Source: Paramacrobiotus metropolitanus
Lineage: Eukaryota > Tardigrada > Eutardigrada > Parachela > Macrobiotidae
DNA length: 64,000 bases
Direction of reading: 5' to 3'
Assembly (NCBI RefSeq): GCF_019649055.1
Contig: NW_026570225.1
Location: forward strand, 310,001-374,000
The notes under the pieces are model-generated. The model saw only the letters and a list, made by a program, of their open reading frames with translations. It made no database searches and was not told where the DNA came from. Below, piece by piece: positions 37,345 to 49,261 of the stretch (within the stretch, counting starts at the first letter, position 1; each line of letters opens with the position of its first letter). Position numbers and translations under genes: made by a program.

Positions 37345-39782
37345 TCATAATTTAATCTTTTTCCCGCCGGGTATCTTTTTTAAATCGTTTTTCCTCTTCT
37401 TACTCTTTTCACCATTTTTCGCGTGCATCTCCGTCTTTATAGTATCTTGCAATTTATTAAAAAACGCCGTAGAAGATCCGCCCGCTTTTCCCGTTAATTT
37501 GTCACGCTTTTTGTTCTCCGCGTCCTTGTCCTTGATCTTCTCCTTCTGGTGATGGGCTTTCATTTTCTGCATGCCTTTCTTTTTCCGCCGTGCTCGTTTC
37601 TTATCTGTGCGCGTAGCTTCGGTAGCACCTTTGAGTTCCTCTTTCCGTTTGGCTTGCACCTCTTCAGGTGCTAAGAGCTGACCGGTGGAAACAACGGATG
37701 GTTGTACTTCTTCGACGACAATTGTAGGCAAATTGTTGATAATCTTGATATCTGGTGCCACCGGTTTCGGGACGAAATGGAAATTACTTAGCGCGTCCAA
37801 TTTGACGAACAGCTCATTGATAGCACTGCGGATTTTGCGGTGTTCTTCCTTTTCGGTTTGCTCAGTTTTGGCAGTTTTCTTCAGATATTCCTAAAATAAC
37901 ATTAAAACACACGTTAAAAATCAAACAGCCCACGGAAAAGCAAACAGGAATCCCTGACATCTGGTGTATTTCTAAGAATTGTACTGTGTTGTCTTTTTAT
38001 CAAGCAAAACTAAGAGGATAGTAAACCTAGCAAGAAATAACGATGAGCAAACATTACTCACACTCGTAGAATTAATTCATAAACACAAGACAATTAATGA
38101 TGAACTGGTTGTTCGTAACAGATCTGCCACTACAAGCCCTCATGTCTCACCTGTTCGTACGTCTGACTTAAGCTCATTTTAGGTTTGGAATCGTCCAGAA
38201 TGAGCTTCTTTTTATATTCATACGGATCCACATCTTTGGGTTTGGTCTTACGCTGCACATCGTCGAACGCTTTATCTTTCACTCTCTGCAGAATCAAACT
38301 CTCCAGCGTCTGCGTGACTTCCTCCGTAATCACCGGAGCTCGTCGCGTAACATGATCAAACTGCAGAAATTCTTCCAGCAGAGAATTCTCCGGCCGTTTA
38401 CTAGCGGCCACTTCGCCACTCAGCTGCCATGGCCGTTCCGAAACAGCTTCTTCTTCCATGGCCTGAATTTTGGTTTTGAGTTTTTCCTGGCGTTTCTCAA
38501 AAGTGGATTTAACTTTATCTTTTTCTTCCCGTTGTTCCTGGTAAAATCGTTACAATAACAAATCCGACATGACAGAAATGCAATACAACCAGATGCAGTA
38601 AAGCTCGTACAGAATTTCCCATCAGTATTAATTTCCGACAACCACGAATTCACGAAATGTTCAATTACTGATTTTCACAATTTATTTATCAATTTCTCGT
38701 TGTCCATCGCATGATGAATTTTAGGAATACAGGCTAAAAGTAATGAATCTGGAGTGGGATCGAATTACATCTCTTAAGTACAAAACTGTTAAATTAACTT
38801 TTTTAAACTATTCAATTACTGTACGTACATTCTGAAATTTGCGTTTACAACATACAACATAGACACTCTGCAAGCAAAAATCACAAAACAAAAGTAAAAG
38901 ATTTACGAAACAATTCACAACTGCCAGCTGCAAGCAAATACTTATTGATAATCTGTTATTTTAGTGAAAAGCGAAGTCCATAAGATAAATTATTAAAATA
39001 GTGTGCGTAAAACAATTGAGCGAAAATACCTTCTGCAAAACATCGGGCGGCGGGTCGAAAAAATCGTCATATTTAACATCTTCCCTTTCGCTTTCGCTGT
39101 CCTCTTCCACAAAATAATCAATTTCCTCATCGGGCTTAGCAACCTGTCGTTCGTTTTCTAACAAAAAATCGTTCATTTCTTCCAGCCTGAAAAACTTGTC
39201 ATCAACTACACTTTTGGGAAAGACTCGCGACGGTTTCGCGGTCTCTTCCCGCTCATCCAACTCTTCTTCATCCTCATCATCTTCACTCCCCAATTCCCGC
39301 CGATCTTCAAGCGGTAAACTGATTTCATCGTCATCTGAGTTTGCCTCGACGTCACCGTGTTCTTCATCTTCCTCTTCCCGGAGGGTTTCCTCTGGTTCAC
39401 TTTCATCGTCAGTAACGTCTGACGGCGCCAAAGAGGCAATTCCGAAGAACTCACTATCTGACTGGACGAGTAATGTGGCCGCGTTTTTCACTGCCGAGTC
39501 GATATTCAGGCGATTATCCGCTTCCAGTTGGGTCCACACTTGTTCGTCATCAAAACACTTATCAACCAGTAGCTCTGGCAGATCGGTGGAGTGAGGCAGC
39601 TGTGCGCCATCACTGGTATGAATAAAATCAAAAATGAGCTTAGCAACTTTGCGGAAATCTCCCGATACCTCGGGCTTTGGTGCTAAGAACTCCGAAGGCC
39701 TGCTTGTCAGGCTTTCGAAATCCTTTGATATAGATAACAAGCACGAGTTAGAAACTACATTTCCCGGAGTTTTCAAAGCCAT
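37345..39782 (-). CDS. MPHOSPH10: U3 snoRNP protein MPP10
   Basis: MPP10 is a nucleolar component of the small-subunit processome, with IMP3 and IMP4 on U3 snoRNA, needed for early pre-18S cleavage. Three exons (39782-39030, 38537-38151, 37890-37345) give 561 residues, all joined in phase 0. The N-terminal part has DEQVWTQLEADN. A long acidic region (about 110-185) follows, then the family motif VDDKFFRLEEMNDFL and KYDDFFDPPPDV. Exon 2 holds RRAPVITEEVTQTLESLILQ and AFDDVQRKTKPK, both MPP10 hallmarks. Exon 3 holds SNFHFVPKP and a lysine-rich nuclear or nucleolar tail ending KKIPGGKKIKL. Length is below human (681), mainly through a shorter acidic region. Serine-rich open frames on the opposite strand here are antisense shadows of the acidic codons. 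Head-to-head with the vanin-like gene. Confidence 0.95.
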
Positions 39783-40819
39783 AATTGCTACTTATTGCCA
39801 AAGCTATGCAGTTACGGTATGATGAGCACTTCAAAAATAAGTTTGCTCGATCATTTCATGCTGCACAATGTCCAATAAACCTACAAACGAGAAACTTAAA
39901 ACTGCTGCAGGAAGTTGGAAACCTTGAAAATAATTCTGATTTCCGATTTCGCAGTAAGTATTTTGAAACTACTGTTATAGTTATACGTAAGTCACTGCGG
40001 CAGTTCCCGACTACCTGTGCGGCTTACCATGCGACACACGATCTACGCTGTGTGTGCGACACTGCGAGCATAACTCCAGAGTTCAGACTTCCAGTTCCGG
40101 TTACCTAATGAAATATAAAATATAATATTTTGTTTTTACTTCAAAACCCTTTAAACATTGTTTAAAAACATGACACAAAAAGTGTTTTTATTTTTAAATC
40201 GGGGCAATCTAGCTTCTTTTCGTTGCTAGTTCTTTTCTGTGATATTTTATTACATCCAAGAGTTAATCATACTTCTATCATTATAAATGAAACTGACAAC
40301 CGTGTACGGCTTACAGAAGCGAAATAATTTCTCGCTCTCAAGCCAGCCGAATTGATATTCAGCAGTCGACGAAAATATCAATTTTGTCCTCATAATTATG
40401 GCAACATGAGCTGCATGGACTACGAGCAAACGTACAAACTTGTCGTGGACATCATGAGAAACTGCCAAAAGTGCGTTTACCATTAATTTTAATAGAGTTA
40501 CAAGGACAGTAAGTACTAACAATAACCGCATAAGTACCGATTAAGACATTGCGAGTAGTCGAATACCTTATCTCTTGCTAAATGGTATCACAGATGGAAA
40601 CTGATAAGTGATTAAAGTAGTTGCACAGGCTCACAGCATATAGATATAAATATCAAAAATCTTACAATCAGTATCGGGAATCTTAAGCGGGACACTCAGC
40701 TGACTGGGAGCCTGAGTGTCTGGCAAATACTGATTTACTGTACGCAAGTATTTCGAAGGCTTGCCTCGATCGTGTATATCAGTTCGCTATTGTTTCACCG
40801 CAGTTCGGAACTTCTGATC
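39783..40819. other. Head-to-head gap between MPP10 and vanin-like genes
   Basis: No confident conserved gene. A minus-strand open frame at 40250-40531, described separately, starts with a signal-peptide-like stretch. Confidence 0.4.
40250..40531 (-). CDS. Possible small secreted protein (doubtful)
   Basis: An ATG at 40531 opens 93 codons that begin MRLLLVLTVLVTLLKL, a good signal peptide. The rest shows no domain. Another frame of the same strand, roughly 40375-40430, encodes a cysteine-dense tail with the spacing C-x2-C-C. That hints at a spliced or frameshifted cysteine-rich peptide gene, but no suitable intron was found. It may be chance. Confidence 0.25.
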   Translation of the reverse strand: MRLLLVLTVLVTLLKLMVNALLAVSHDVHDKFVRLLVVHAAHVAIIMRTKLIFSSTAEYQFGWLESEKLFRFCKPYTVVSFIYNDRSMINSWM

Positions 40820-42457
40820 ATGTTGCTCTTCCTCTTTCTGCCACTGCTTTTTCTGACCAATATTCGGTGGACAAATGGCCAAAATAGCGTTGATCGATCA
40901 AAAGCCGACTGGAAAGTGGCCGTTTATGAGCATAAGCCGGTAGGCACCGGCAAGGATCCACCTGTGCAGCTTATGCTGCAGAATTTGCGCGCGTATGCAG
41001 CAGCCGCAACGGAAGCCGCCGCGCTCGGAGCCAGACTGATTGTGTTTCCAGGTGCGTGGATGTCTCCGTGTAATACCTGTAAACATCAAAAACATCACGC
41101 ATGCGCATTTCAGACTCTCTGAATAAAAATACTTTAAACGGTAAAAGAAAAAAAGCAGTTTTAGATAATTTTTATTATTGTTTGTTTACGGCCCGAAAAC
41201 ACCGATTCTAAATATGCAGTGCTTTGATTTCCAGAATACGGTCTGCTTTCCACAGCATCTTATTCATCTCGGGATCAGCTGCTAAAATATTTACAACAAA
41301 TTCCCACAGACCCGGACCCTTGTGAATCTTCTTCGGCACTGGAAAGCGAAGTCATTAAAGAAATTTCCTGTCTAGCCAAATCTCATGGCCTCACCATCAT
41401 CGTCAACTTGGGCACCATCCACTGGTGCAACCACACCGGCAAGAGTAATCCGCAATGTCCACCCGACGGTCGCTTCCAGTACAACAGCAATCTGGTATTC
41501 AACGAGCGCGGCGCCATCATCGCCGTCTATCACAAATACAATCTCTTCGGTGAACGCTTTTTCGATACACCGCCATTGGACTTTGTGACCTTTACCACCC
41601 CCTGGGGCGTGATTGGAGTGGGCACCTGTTTTGACTTGCTGCAGAGTGATCCCTTGTTGCGCTTAATCCAAGAGCGCCGGGTGGACGCTGTTGTGTTGCC
41701 TAGTTTGTGGTTTAACCGCATTCCTTTTCTGGCGCTGTATGAGATCGCCGAAGGATGGGCAGTGCGCACCGGGATCACCCTGCTGGTGGCCAATGTGCAC
41801 AGTCCCATCACCGCGCATGTCGGCAGCGGGATTTTTGGTCCAGATGGTGTTATTGACTACACATATGTAACTGACGTCAGTTCCGGTGGACAGTTAATTG
41901 TTGCCCCACTGCCGATGCCAGTAAAAGGTCAATCACGAGCCGTACCGTCAGCGTTAATACTGAATTCCCACGAGAATGACCAGCATGCATTTCAGACGAT
42001 GACAAACGGTGATCTATTTTGGTACACTGCTCTAGGAGAGGGTATAAATCAAAACACCATTTTTTGCCGGGATAATCTGTGCTGCCAAGTTAATTATACA
42101 TACAAACAGGAGCCACAACATCCAGGTTACTTCGCTCTAGGATTATTTTCCGGAATGCATACCGAGAATTATACACTGTATAACGAAATGTGTGCGGTAG
42201 TGCGGTGTTTGGATGAGCGACATTGTGGCGATGGTATAGCGTCGGCCGTTGGTGGCCTTTCCGATCTATCCCTGACCGGCAATTTCTCTTCTGGTTCCTA
42301 CGCCTATCCCACTGTCCTGGTGGATAATGCGCTGTTGGCCAGTGCCGGGCAATGGAGATTCGATCGTTCACGCCAAGTGCTGCATGGGTCAGAATCGTTG
42401 AAAAGCATCCTTGTGTTTGGCTTATATGGGCGAAATTTTGCCAAGGATCGTTCTTGA
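40820..42457 (+). CDS. Vanin/biotinidase-like secreted amidohydrolase
   Basis: A nitrilase-superfamily enzyme of the vanin-biotinidase branch, which splits pantetheine or biocytin amides. Two exons, 40820-41051 and 41235-42457, join at the catalytic glutamate codon (FP|EYG) and give 484 residues. A signal peptide (LLFLFLPLLFLTNIRWTNG) comes first. The E-K-C triad is E78 (FPEYGL), K178 (YHKYNLFGE) and C209 (GVGTCFDLL). The vanin pattern VNLGTIHWC and the base domain with paired cysteines (CRDNLCCQVNY) are present. There is no hydrophobic C-terminal GPI signal, so it is probably secreted like biotinidase rather than anchored like vanin-1. The GTG 48 bases upstream is not the start. Pantetheinase and biotinidase activities cannot be told apart from sequence. 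Confidence 0.92.
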
Positions 42458-43277
42458 TTTATTTGGTTGCTAGTTAAAAATTGTTGTTTAGCAAGCTTGC
42501 ATTATTTCTCGAGGAATTCTCATTTTCCCAATGTGTCAGTAGAACTTAGCATGCGTTTTCCGGTTTGTTGCAAAAGTACGGGTACTAATTGTAAATAATT
42601 TACTGCAATTCGCCGTAGCTTTGTGCCGTTATGGCGAAACTACTGACATCCATATTAAAAGATTTAACGTGCAGTGTGTGATCAGTATGAATCATTACTC
42701 TACGGTCACTATTAAATTAAACTAATCAGAATCTAGAATTCAAGGCATTGTAAACCGTTAAAGAAAAACTTCCAAGCAAGCATAAGAGTACGCCGATGTA
42801 AAGTCATAATAATTACAATGCTTCAACCTATAAAATTATCAGCTAAATAAGTCCATTGTGAATCGCTTAACCTCATATTATGTTATTACAAACTGCTTGT
42901 CGATGGCACTAACGCGACCGATTGCGTTGTTGCTCATTCCGGTTTGTATAAAGTTGTATTTCACCCATGATATTTCTGTTATCCGAATGTATGTACAAGT
43001 ACGCATTGTTGATCATAGACATGCATAATTACTGCATTAACCCAGCTGAAACACAAGCTGCTGGACAAAATTCTTCGTTTCACTTTGAATAATATTTATG
43101 TTCGTAAACTGTGTAGCTACAGTTAAACGGTAGTGGATGATTTTACAGTTAATTATTTTCCGCAGCAATAAGTCTTATTTAAACCATCTCAGAGTGCAGA
43201 AACACCAAACAGATCGGAAATAACAGACGTAATTACCTAACTTGTAAGCTGGGTAATCACTACTTATACACTCTATA
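42458..43277. other. Intergenic between vanin-like and apextrin-like genes
   Basis: AT-rich spacer between two genes on the same strand. Nothing recognisable. Confidence 0.45.
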
Positions 43278-45109
43278 ATGCCTCGACCGCAGAATGTGCA
43301 AACTGTTCTTGTGCTTTCGCTTCTGCTGTCAGCTTCCGATGGCTACGTTGTACCGGCCGGAGCCGGCTACGTGGGCGCCGGTTACAATATCTTGATCGGC
43401 AATAACGACGGCGACCACTTGTTTAGCTATAGCGGTGGACCGGACGCCGGCATGCTGTCGACAAAAATGATCTTGGACAAAGTTCTGGCATCGGCACCCG
43501 GCGAAGACTACTGTGCCGACCAGAGTATCGTATGCATGGGATCGGCGGAGGAAACAACGGATAATCAGGAAGCGGTAGTGGCGGATTTGCAGCAGCTGCA
43601 AAGATTATATGCCACTGCATGGATATTTGACAGTGATCCCGATGAGCCGGTAATACAAACTTGATAGTTTTGCCTGTATCAAAATTAATGTTTTGGATTA
43701 CATCAGTAATAATGCGGCAGATGTACCCACGTATGTAATTGTTTCCGTTTCAGCCACTACCTCTGGAAACCGATTTAGCGGGAAGCCGCAGCGCCACCAT
43801 GAACGAGGCGAAAGAAGTACTGGAAGCCAAAGGCAATGTCATTTTGGATACTCGCAACATCATTACGGTAGCGGAATTGCGGATGAAATACAAATCCACC
43901 GGAAAACTAACCACTGAATTCCTTAACGATCTTTGCAATCTCCCGGCAGACTACAACCGCGATGTGTACCGACGGTTTTTCTCCACATGGGGCACACACG
44001 TCGTTGTAGCGGTGAAAGTCGGTCGTCTCGTCATCAGCCGCGACGAAATCCCCGTGACCTCGCTGAATAATCTCATCATGAAAGCGCCGTCCCTGGCATC
44101 TATCGTCCATCTGGACGTAGCCACTTCGTCCGTGTCGTACGACAGTTCCGCGTTCCAGAATCCATTTATTGTGGAAAAAATAATCGAATTAGCCAAGCAG
44201 GGCAACTTTTCCGGCACCATCAAACATCAGTTCACACGGGGAACGCCCTCCGCACCTACGCCCATTCAACTGACTCTTCGGCGCATCGATACTCTTTTGA
44301 CGAAGAATCTGCTGGACAATTCGTATCCCAATATGAAATCTTATTGTCCAAATTACATTACCGCAGAGGATAAACTTAACCAGACCAGAGCAAATATGCG
44401 ACAGGGATTGTATGATTACCCGCAGTACTTTCCCTCACCGAGTTTTGGAGTGATTTCGCGATCTTTTCAGTTGGATTGGCCGCATGGAACGTATGCGCTG
44501 ATCAAAAACACTAATTGTCCCGAAACCGGAACGTTTCCCATGTGGTCCGCCGCGGGATCACTGCGACTGCGCGATCGATTTGGGATGTTCGCAGAATCCC
44601 TGCCCAGTACGGAATTCGACGTCCAACTAACGCCGCGGCGCGGCAATCGGGCGGATTTAACCATGAAATTCTGTGTGAAATACGCCGATGGAATTAATGG
44701 CCGGTATGACTGGCCGATGGGATCGTACTGCATTTTCAAAAAAGATAAATGTCCAGCAGGTTTTGCCGTCGGTTCCATCAGTATTCGGTCGCGGAAAGCC
44801 TTCCTCGAGAACGATGCGCTGCCAGATGGATATTATTTACGCCGCACTAGTAATCTGGAGTTCTGTTGCAGAAATGATCGGGCTATTAACGAAGCCATTA
44901 TCTTGCCGACAACACAGCCGTTCACCTTATTGTCCAGCGGAGGACAGTGCCAGAAAGTGCAAGGTATGCGTTCAAGTCTGCGTGTGCAGAGTTTTCGCAA
45001 AGGTGAATTGTCGGGAATCCATCCGTACATAACGTCAAACAGCCGGCAACGGGGCGTGCTTGGATTAATGCGCCTTTACTTTTGTTATTATCAGCCAAAT
45101 GAACCATAG
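43278..45109 (+). CDS. Apextrin-like protein: MACPF domain plus ApeC domain
   Basis: A secreted protein combining a membrane-attack-complex/perforin (MACPF) fold with a C-terminal apextrin (ApeC) domain. Relatives in cnidarians, molluscs, echinoderms and amphioxus bind microbial surfaces or act in development. Two exons, 43278-43649 and 43754-45109, join in phase 0 and give 575 residues. A signal peptide (VLVLSLLLSASDG) leads. The MACPF signature appears as RRFFSTWGTHVVV; the usual following double glycine is reduced to KVGR. The ApeC region (about the last 220 residues) shows both halves typical of the domain. The first is DWPHGTYALIKNTNCPETG, ending in FCVKY. The second is DWPMGSYCIFKKDKCPAGF, then LPDGYYLR, EFCCRND and a final YFCYYQP. 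Lytic activity cannot be inferred. The second exon is long and uninterrupted. Confidence 0.9.
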
Positions 45110-45530
45110 AAATCGGCAACGATTGCAATTCTGCATCGCAAACTTGTTAGAACACACGTATGCATTTGCAGTCATACAAAGCCGTTCAATGACAAACACA
45201 ATGTAATTAATTTTCGTTTGTGAAACTTCGTCAAATGACGACGTAATACGCACTTTCCAGTGGAAACTAATTGCTGATCCGACAAAAACAACCAATATTT
45301 TATTCGCGTTTCCTTTAATTTAACTGCTTAACACTGCATCCGTGTAACGGAAGTGAATAAAACTGCCGAAAAGGTATACATAGAAAGCAAATATAAAAGA
45401 TATAACAATACGAAATAAAAAGTATCACAACGTAAACGAATGCTGGCCAAGCAATCGCGGAACTCGTAAATGAGTCAACAATGAATGAGCATCAATCACA
45501 ATAACATTTGAGCATAATCAACACACCGGT
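45110..45530. other. Tail-to-tail gap between apextrin-like and MFSD1 genes
   Basis: 3' flanks of convergent genes. No other feature seen. Confidence 0.45.
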
Positions 45531-48500
45531 TTATGCTTCTAAAATTTGCTTATCCGTTTCACTGTGATCCATGCCGGCTTGGGCAGCCGTGGCTTCTTGG
45601 TGCTTTTTGAACCTTTCGTGTTGCTCGCGGGCGGACAAATTGAGGAGACCATCGACTTTTTCGTTGTACAGAAATAGTACGATTCCAGCAAGAAGAGCCA
45701 CTAAATCAAGGTACCACGATTGTGCAGTAAAAAGCTTAAAAACTGAAGGTAATCTGCACTTACCGCATAAGCAACCCAAGAAGAAAACACCCAGTATCAG
45801 ATACCCAGCGCCATCCACGATCACCCCCGTCACAATGGAGAAGACTGCCAGCCCTAAATTCTGCACAGCTTGCATCCTGCATCAAAAGGCACAAGTGCAA
45901 TAATGAATCGTTTGCACAATAAACCACAATCAACAATACTTACCGTTTTTTAAAACAAAAGTGAACTGGCGAAAAAACATTTTCTGTTACACCTTACAAC
46001 ACGATGGGACAGAGTACAGTATGTAATTTGTTAGCATCTGATTGGTATGATTGTGTTATCGAAGGAATGTAAGTTCAAAGCCCTGCTCAGGTAAATTCGG
46101 TAGACATAGCTAAATTCCATTCGGTCAATTCCTTCGGAGCTATTTCCTTAAGCAGAAGTTCCCCTTTCATGATTATTAACTGGTATATGTACAGAGTACG
46201 TATTATCCACTTAATTTCATGCATCACAATCATGCAAAAGCGAAATTTTTATTATTACAAACCAATAACAGCGTACGCTCCGTACTTACACTCCATAAGC
46301 TGTTCCGAGATGCTCTTCTTTGACGACCAAAGCAACCATTGGCCATAAGGAGCTAGCCAACATGGAATATGCAATTCCCATGATCGACTGCAAAAAATAT
46401 TTAAAATAAATTTATTTGAAGTGCGAATCATAAAAATACAGCACCCAGTGAAACTACCGCAGTTTATTCGAAAACAAACGTTGATATGAAGTTTTTGTGA
46501 GAGCCAATGCAGGAGTAAGCACTTATTTCAAACAAGCTAACAACCAAAAACAGAACTTGACTTAATCATTACATAACTTGCAAATTTAGCAATGCACTTA
46601 CCACGGCAATAAATGGATTCCAGAAGGTGAAGGATAGGAGGGCATGGGCAACTACAGAAAAGCCGTTTATATTATTCTTACCGCCTTCATTTTTTTAATA
46701 CTGCACACACTGCCACACAGTAATGCCTGACTTACGCAATGTAAGCAAAATAGAGGCCAGACACCACATAACGTTCCTCCCGACTCTGTCGATCGTGAAG
46801 CCCAGAAGAGGTGAAGCAACAGCGGAAATCAAAAATACAAGGCTATTGATTTTCTGAGCCGTATAGGAACTTTCTCCAAACTTGCTTTCGTAGAATACTC
46901 TAACATTAGAAAAATCACAGTTTAACGCCCAGCAGTTTACAGTAATAAATCTAATAGTGCAAGTACTTACAGTCCAAGGCTGATGAAGGGAAAAATCGCC
47001 TAAAGCAAAAAATTTAGAATTAAATGAAAACTTAGCACACAATTGGTGAATGTTCGAAACATACCGTATAGTAACCAACACAAATGATGGATATAAGCCA
47101 CAAGCTCAGAGGAAACTTCAGGACATCCCGGAAAGATATCTTCTCGCCTATCCGAAAAATAAATCATCCGCTTACCAGTCATGTTCAGCGTACTTTGCAA
47201 ATTTCAAAGCCATCCATATGCAAGTGCAGAAAAGCACGAACGTCAGCTGGCAGCGGTTCTCAATACCCTGATCAAATGCTATAACATCCACTTCATAGGT
47301 TTTAATATACGTAGGTAATAGTAGTTTATTAATGAAGCAGCATACAGCTTTCAATAACAGACTATTATGGTGATACCGGCAGCAATCTTGGATTTGGGCT
47401 TGAGAATTTTTTCGGCACGCTTATCGAGGAACGCCAGCTGAAGAGTACAATACTGCGAGAAAATCAGCGTCGTTCCACCGATAAACAGCGTCAATCCCAG
47501 ACAAATGTATCCCGCATAATGTGTCTTCAGAGCATTGTATATGGGTTCCATCAAATTCATGTTCATGGCGCTGCCCTATAAAATATGTGCATGCCAGGCA
47601 AAAAAAACGACGAGAGAAGCAGCTCATCCCACTTACTGCTCGGCTGACGCTCAAGCTCAACCCCATGACCAAGTTGAGCATATTTCCTGTACAAAAAAAT
47701 TGCGTTTATTACATACTTACACCACCAAATTAAATTGTTACTTCACGTGCACAAGAGCTGACAATACCTTTAAACCAATTGACAGCGTAAGCATTTACTG
47801 CCACCTGCAGATTCTCTCCACCCAGACTGCAAAGATACAGTTATTTAGTACAAAATTGCAAAAATACAGTTGTTTAGTATAAAAGTGTATGTGCTGTATC
47901 ACGCCAGACATCAGTGTACAAGTACAAATGATAAAATTTGCAAGCCAACCATAAGAATGCAAATAATACTGCACTCCAGCTTAATTCTGTCAAATTTCAC
48001 CCCAACCGCGTAGAGATATGATAAAAAATTCATAACTAAAACTTTCAATTGTACAGTGGTACAGTAATACTTAAGATGAACGAGCTTATTGGCCAAAATA
48101 TCTGTATGATCGTTTTAACTTACAAATATATTTAAATTCTATCTTAAGTGCAAGAATAGCACAGATTCAAACAGAACTAATACCCAAAAATAAATCGTCC
48201 GGCTTCCATCACCCAAAACTTGTTAACGAAGGCCCCCACGGCGAAAATGTACTACAAAGAAAAAAAAGTTCAAATATTAACGAACCGGAAATAAATCCAA
48301 TTTGCACAATAGGAGCACGTACATGACCGACAAGCAATAGTGCGCCAAAGATAATCGCTCCCATTCGCACTCCCAAAATCCGATCCACAAGGAAGCCACC
48401 GAAAAAGCATACGATTACATTGGGCCAGCTGTACAACGAATACAGAAGCTGGAACTGGCTGGTGTTGATCTTCATATCCTTGATAATCTCCGTCTGTAGT

Positions 48501-48798
48501 GCCGCTGGATTGTCATAGCAGAAATAGCTGCCTAATTAAGATAAACAAAATTTTCGAACAATTTTGCCTGGCTAAGCGATTGCACGCAGATTTTACCTAA
48601 GCTCGTCAGGCACACGAGAACCAGCACGGCAAATCTGTAACCAAACCTGGCAGGATGGCAGTAGCCAGCGGGATTGTGGTCCTCATCACAACTTTCGCCA
48701 CTTTTGTGGACAGCATCCAAAAGAGGATCGTCATCCTCGCTGTCACACAGAACTGGCGATGATTTTACCAGCGTCTCATCTGTCTTGACGTTATCCAT
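45531..48798 (-). CDS. MFSD1: Lysosomal major facilitator MFSD1
   Basis: A twelve-helix lysosomal membrane transporter; mammalian MFSD1, with GLMP, exports dipeptides. Thirteen exons agree in phase: 48798-48597, 48531-48323, 48251-48184, 47826-47768, 47686-47637, 47575-47377, 47147-47065, 46999-46971, 46899-46736, 46651-46602, 46387-46290, 45876-45764 and 45700-45531. They give 497 residues (human 465). Near the N terminus is an acidic dileucine lysosomal sorting motif, DDDPLL (22-27). Family matches include LLYSLYSWPNVIVCFFGGFL, LGGENLQVAVNAYAVNWFKG, FTIDRVGRNVMW, SLWPMVALVVKEEHLGTAYG and VQNLGLAVFSIVTG, then the tail LLNLSARE. Exon 7 uses gatag|GCGAG to stay in phase. An open frame at 47172-47354 lies inside that intron. 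One exon is only 29 bases. Head-to-head with NDUFS3. Confidence 0.95.
47828..47885. repeat. 29-bp tandem duplication at an MFSD1 3' splice site
   Basis: Two adjacent 29-base copies (47828-47856 and 47857-47885) contain TACAGTTATTTAGTA and TACAGTTGTTTAGTA. On the minus strand the copy next to exon 4 supplies the real acceptor CTTTGCAG. The distal copy reads TTTTGCAA and so has lost its AG. Confidence 0.75.
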
Positions 48799-49261
48799 CT
48801 TACTGACGAAGTGCGGACGGACAACGGGAATATCAAGGAAGATGGCTGGTGCTGCCTAGTGATGAGTACATCAGCTGACTGATTAAAATTTGTGAACTGC
48901 AGTCTAAACTGCAACCGCAAAACAAGTCAATCAATTTGAACGATTAGCTAGTAGCTACCAAATTTTGCAAAATTCTGGAGGCGTGAGTTATTTCATAATG
49001 GTTTTTTACACCACACTCACACCTTACGGGGGTTATCACTACGACAAGGAAAGCAGTTAAAAAGGCGTGCTAGCACGTACTGTAAATGTTGTCGATTCCA
49101 GAATCAGTCCAGATATCATTATTACCGTACATCCAAAAATATTTCCCCATTTCTGAGTTTCTGTTTGTTTGGTTTTGAGGTTATGTGAGTACTTTGGTAT
49201 CCTTTATTTCTGTGTGCATTTACTTTACGGATTTGCATGTTGTAGTCTTCTCTCCCTCATT
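48799..49261. other. Shared upstream region of MFSD1 and NDUFS3
   Basis: A 463-base head-to-head gap, likely carrying both promoters. No core element is obvious. Confidence 0.4.

Noticed and set aside
39196-39594. Serine-rich plus-strand open frame
   Set aside because: Complement of the acidic Glu/Asp codons of MPP10; no independent evidence.
43278-45109. Horizontal transfer of the apextrin-like gene
   Set aside because: It has an in-phase GT-AG intron and a eukaryotic signal peptide, and sits among host genes; base use does not stand out.
46100-46160. GGTCAATTCCTTCGG resembling an 18S rRNA fragment
   Set aside because: The match is too short and no flanking rRNA sequence follows.
47172-47354. 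Possible extra MFSD1 exon
   Set aside because: Including it breaks the phase. Exons 6 and 7 join correctly without it, and the residues do not match MFSD1.
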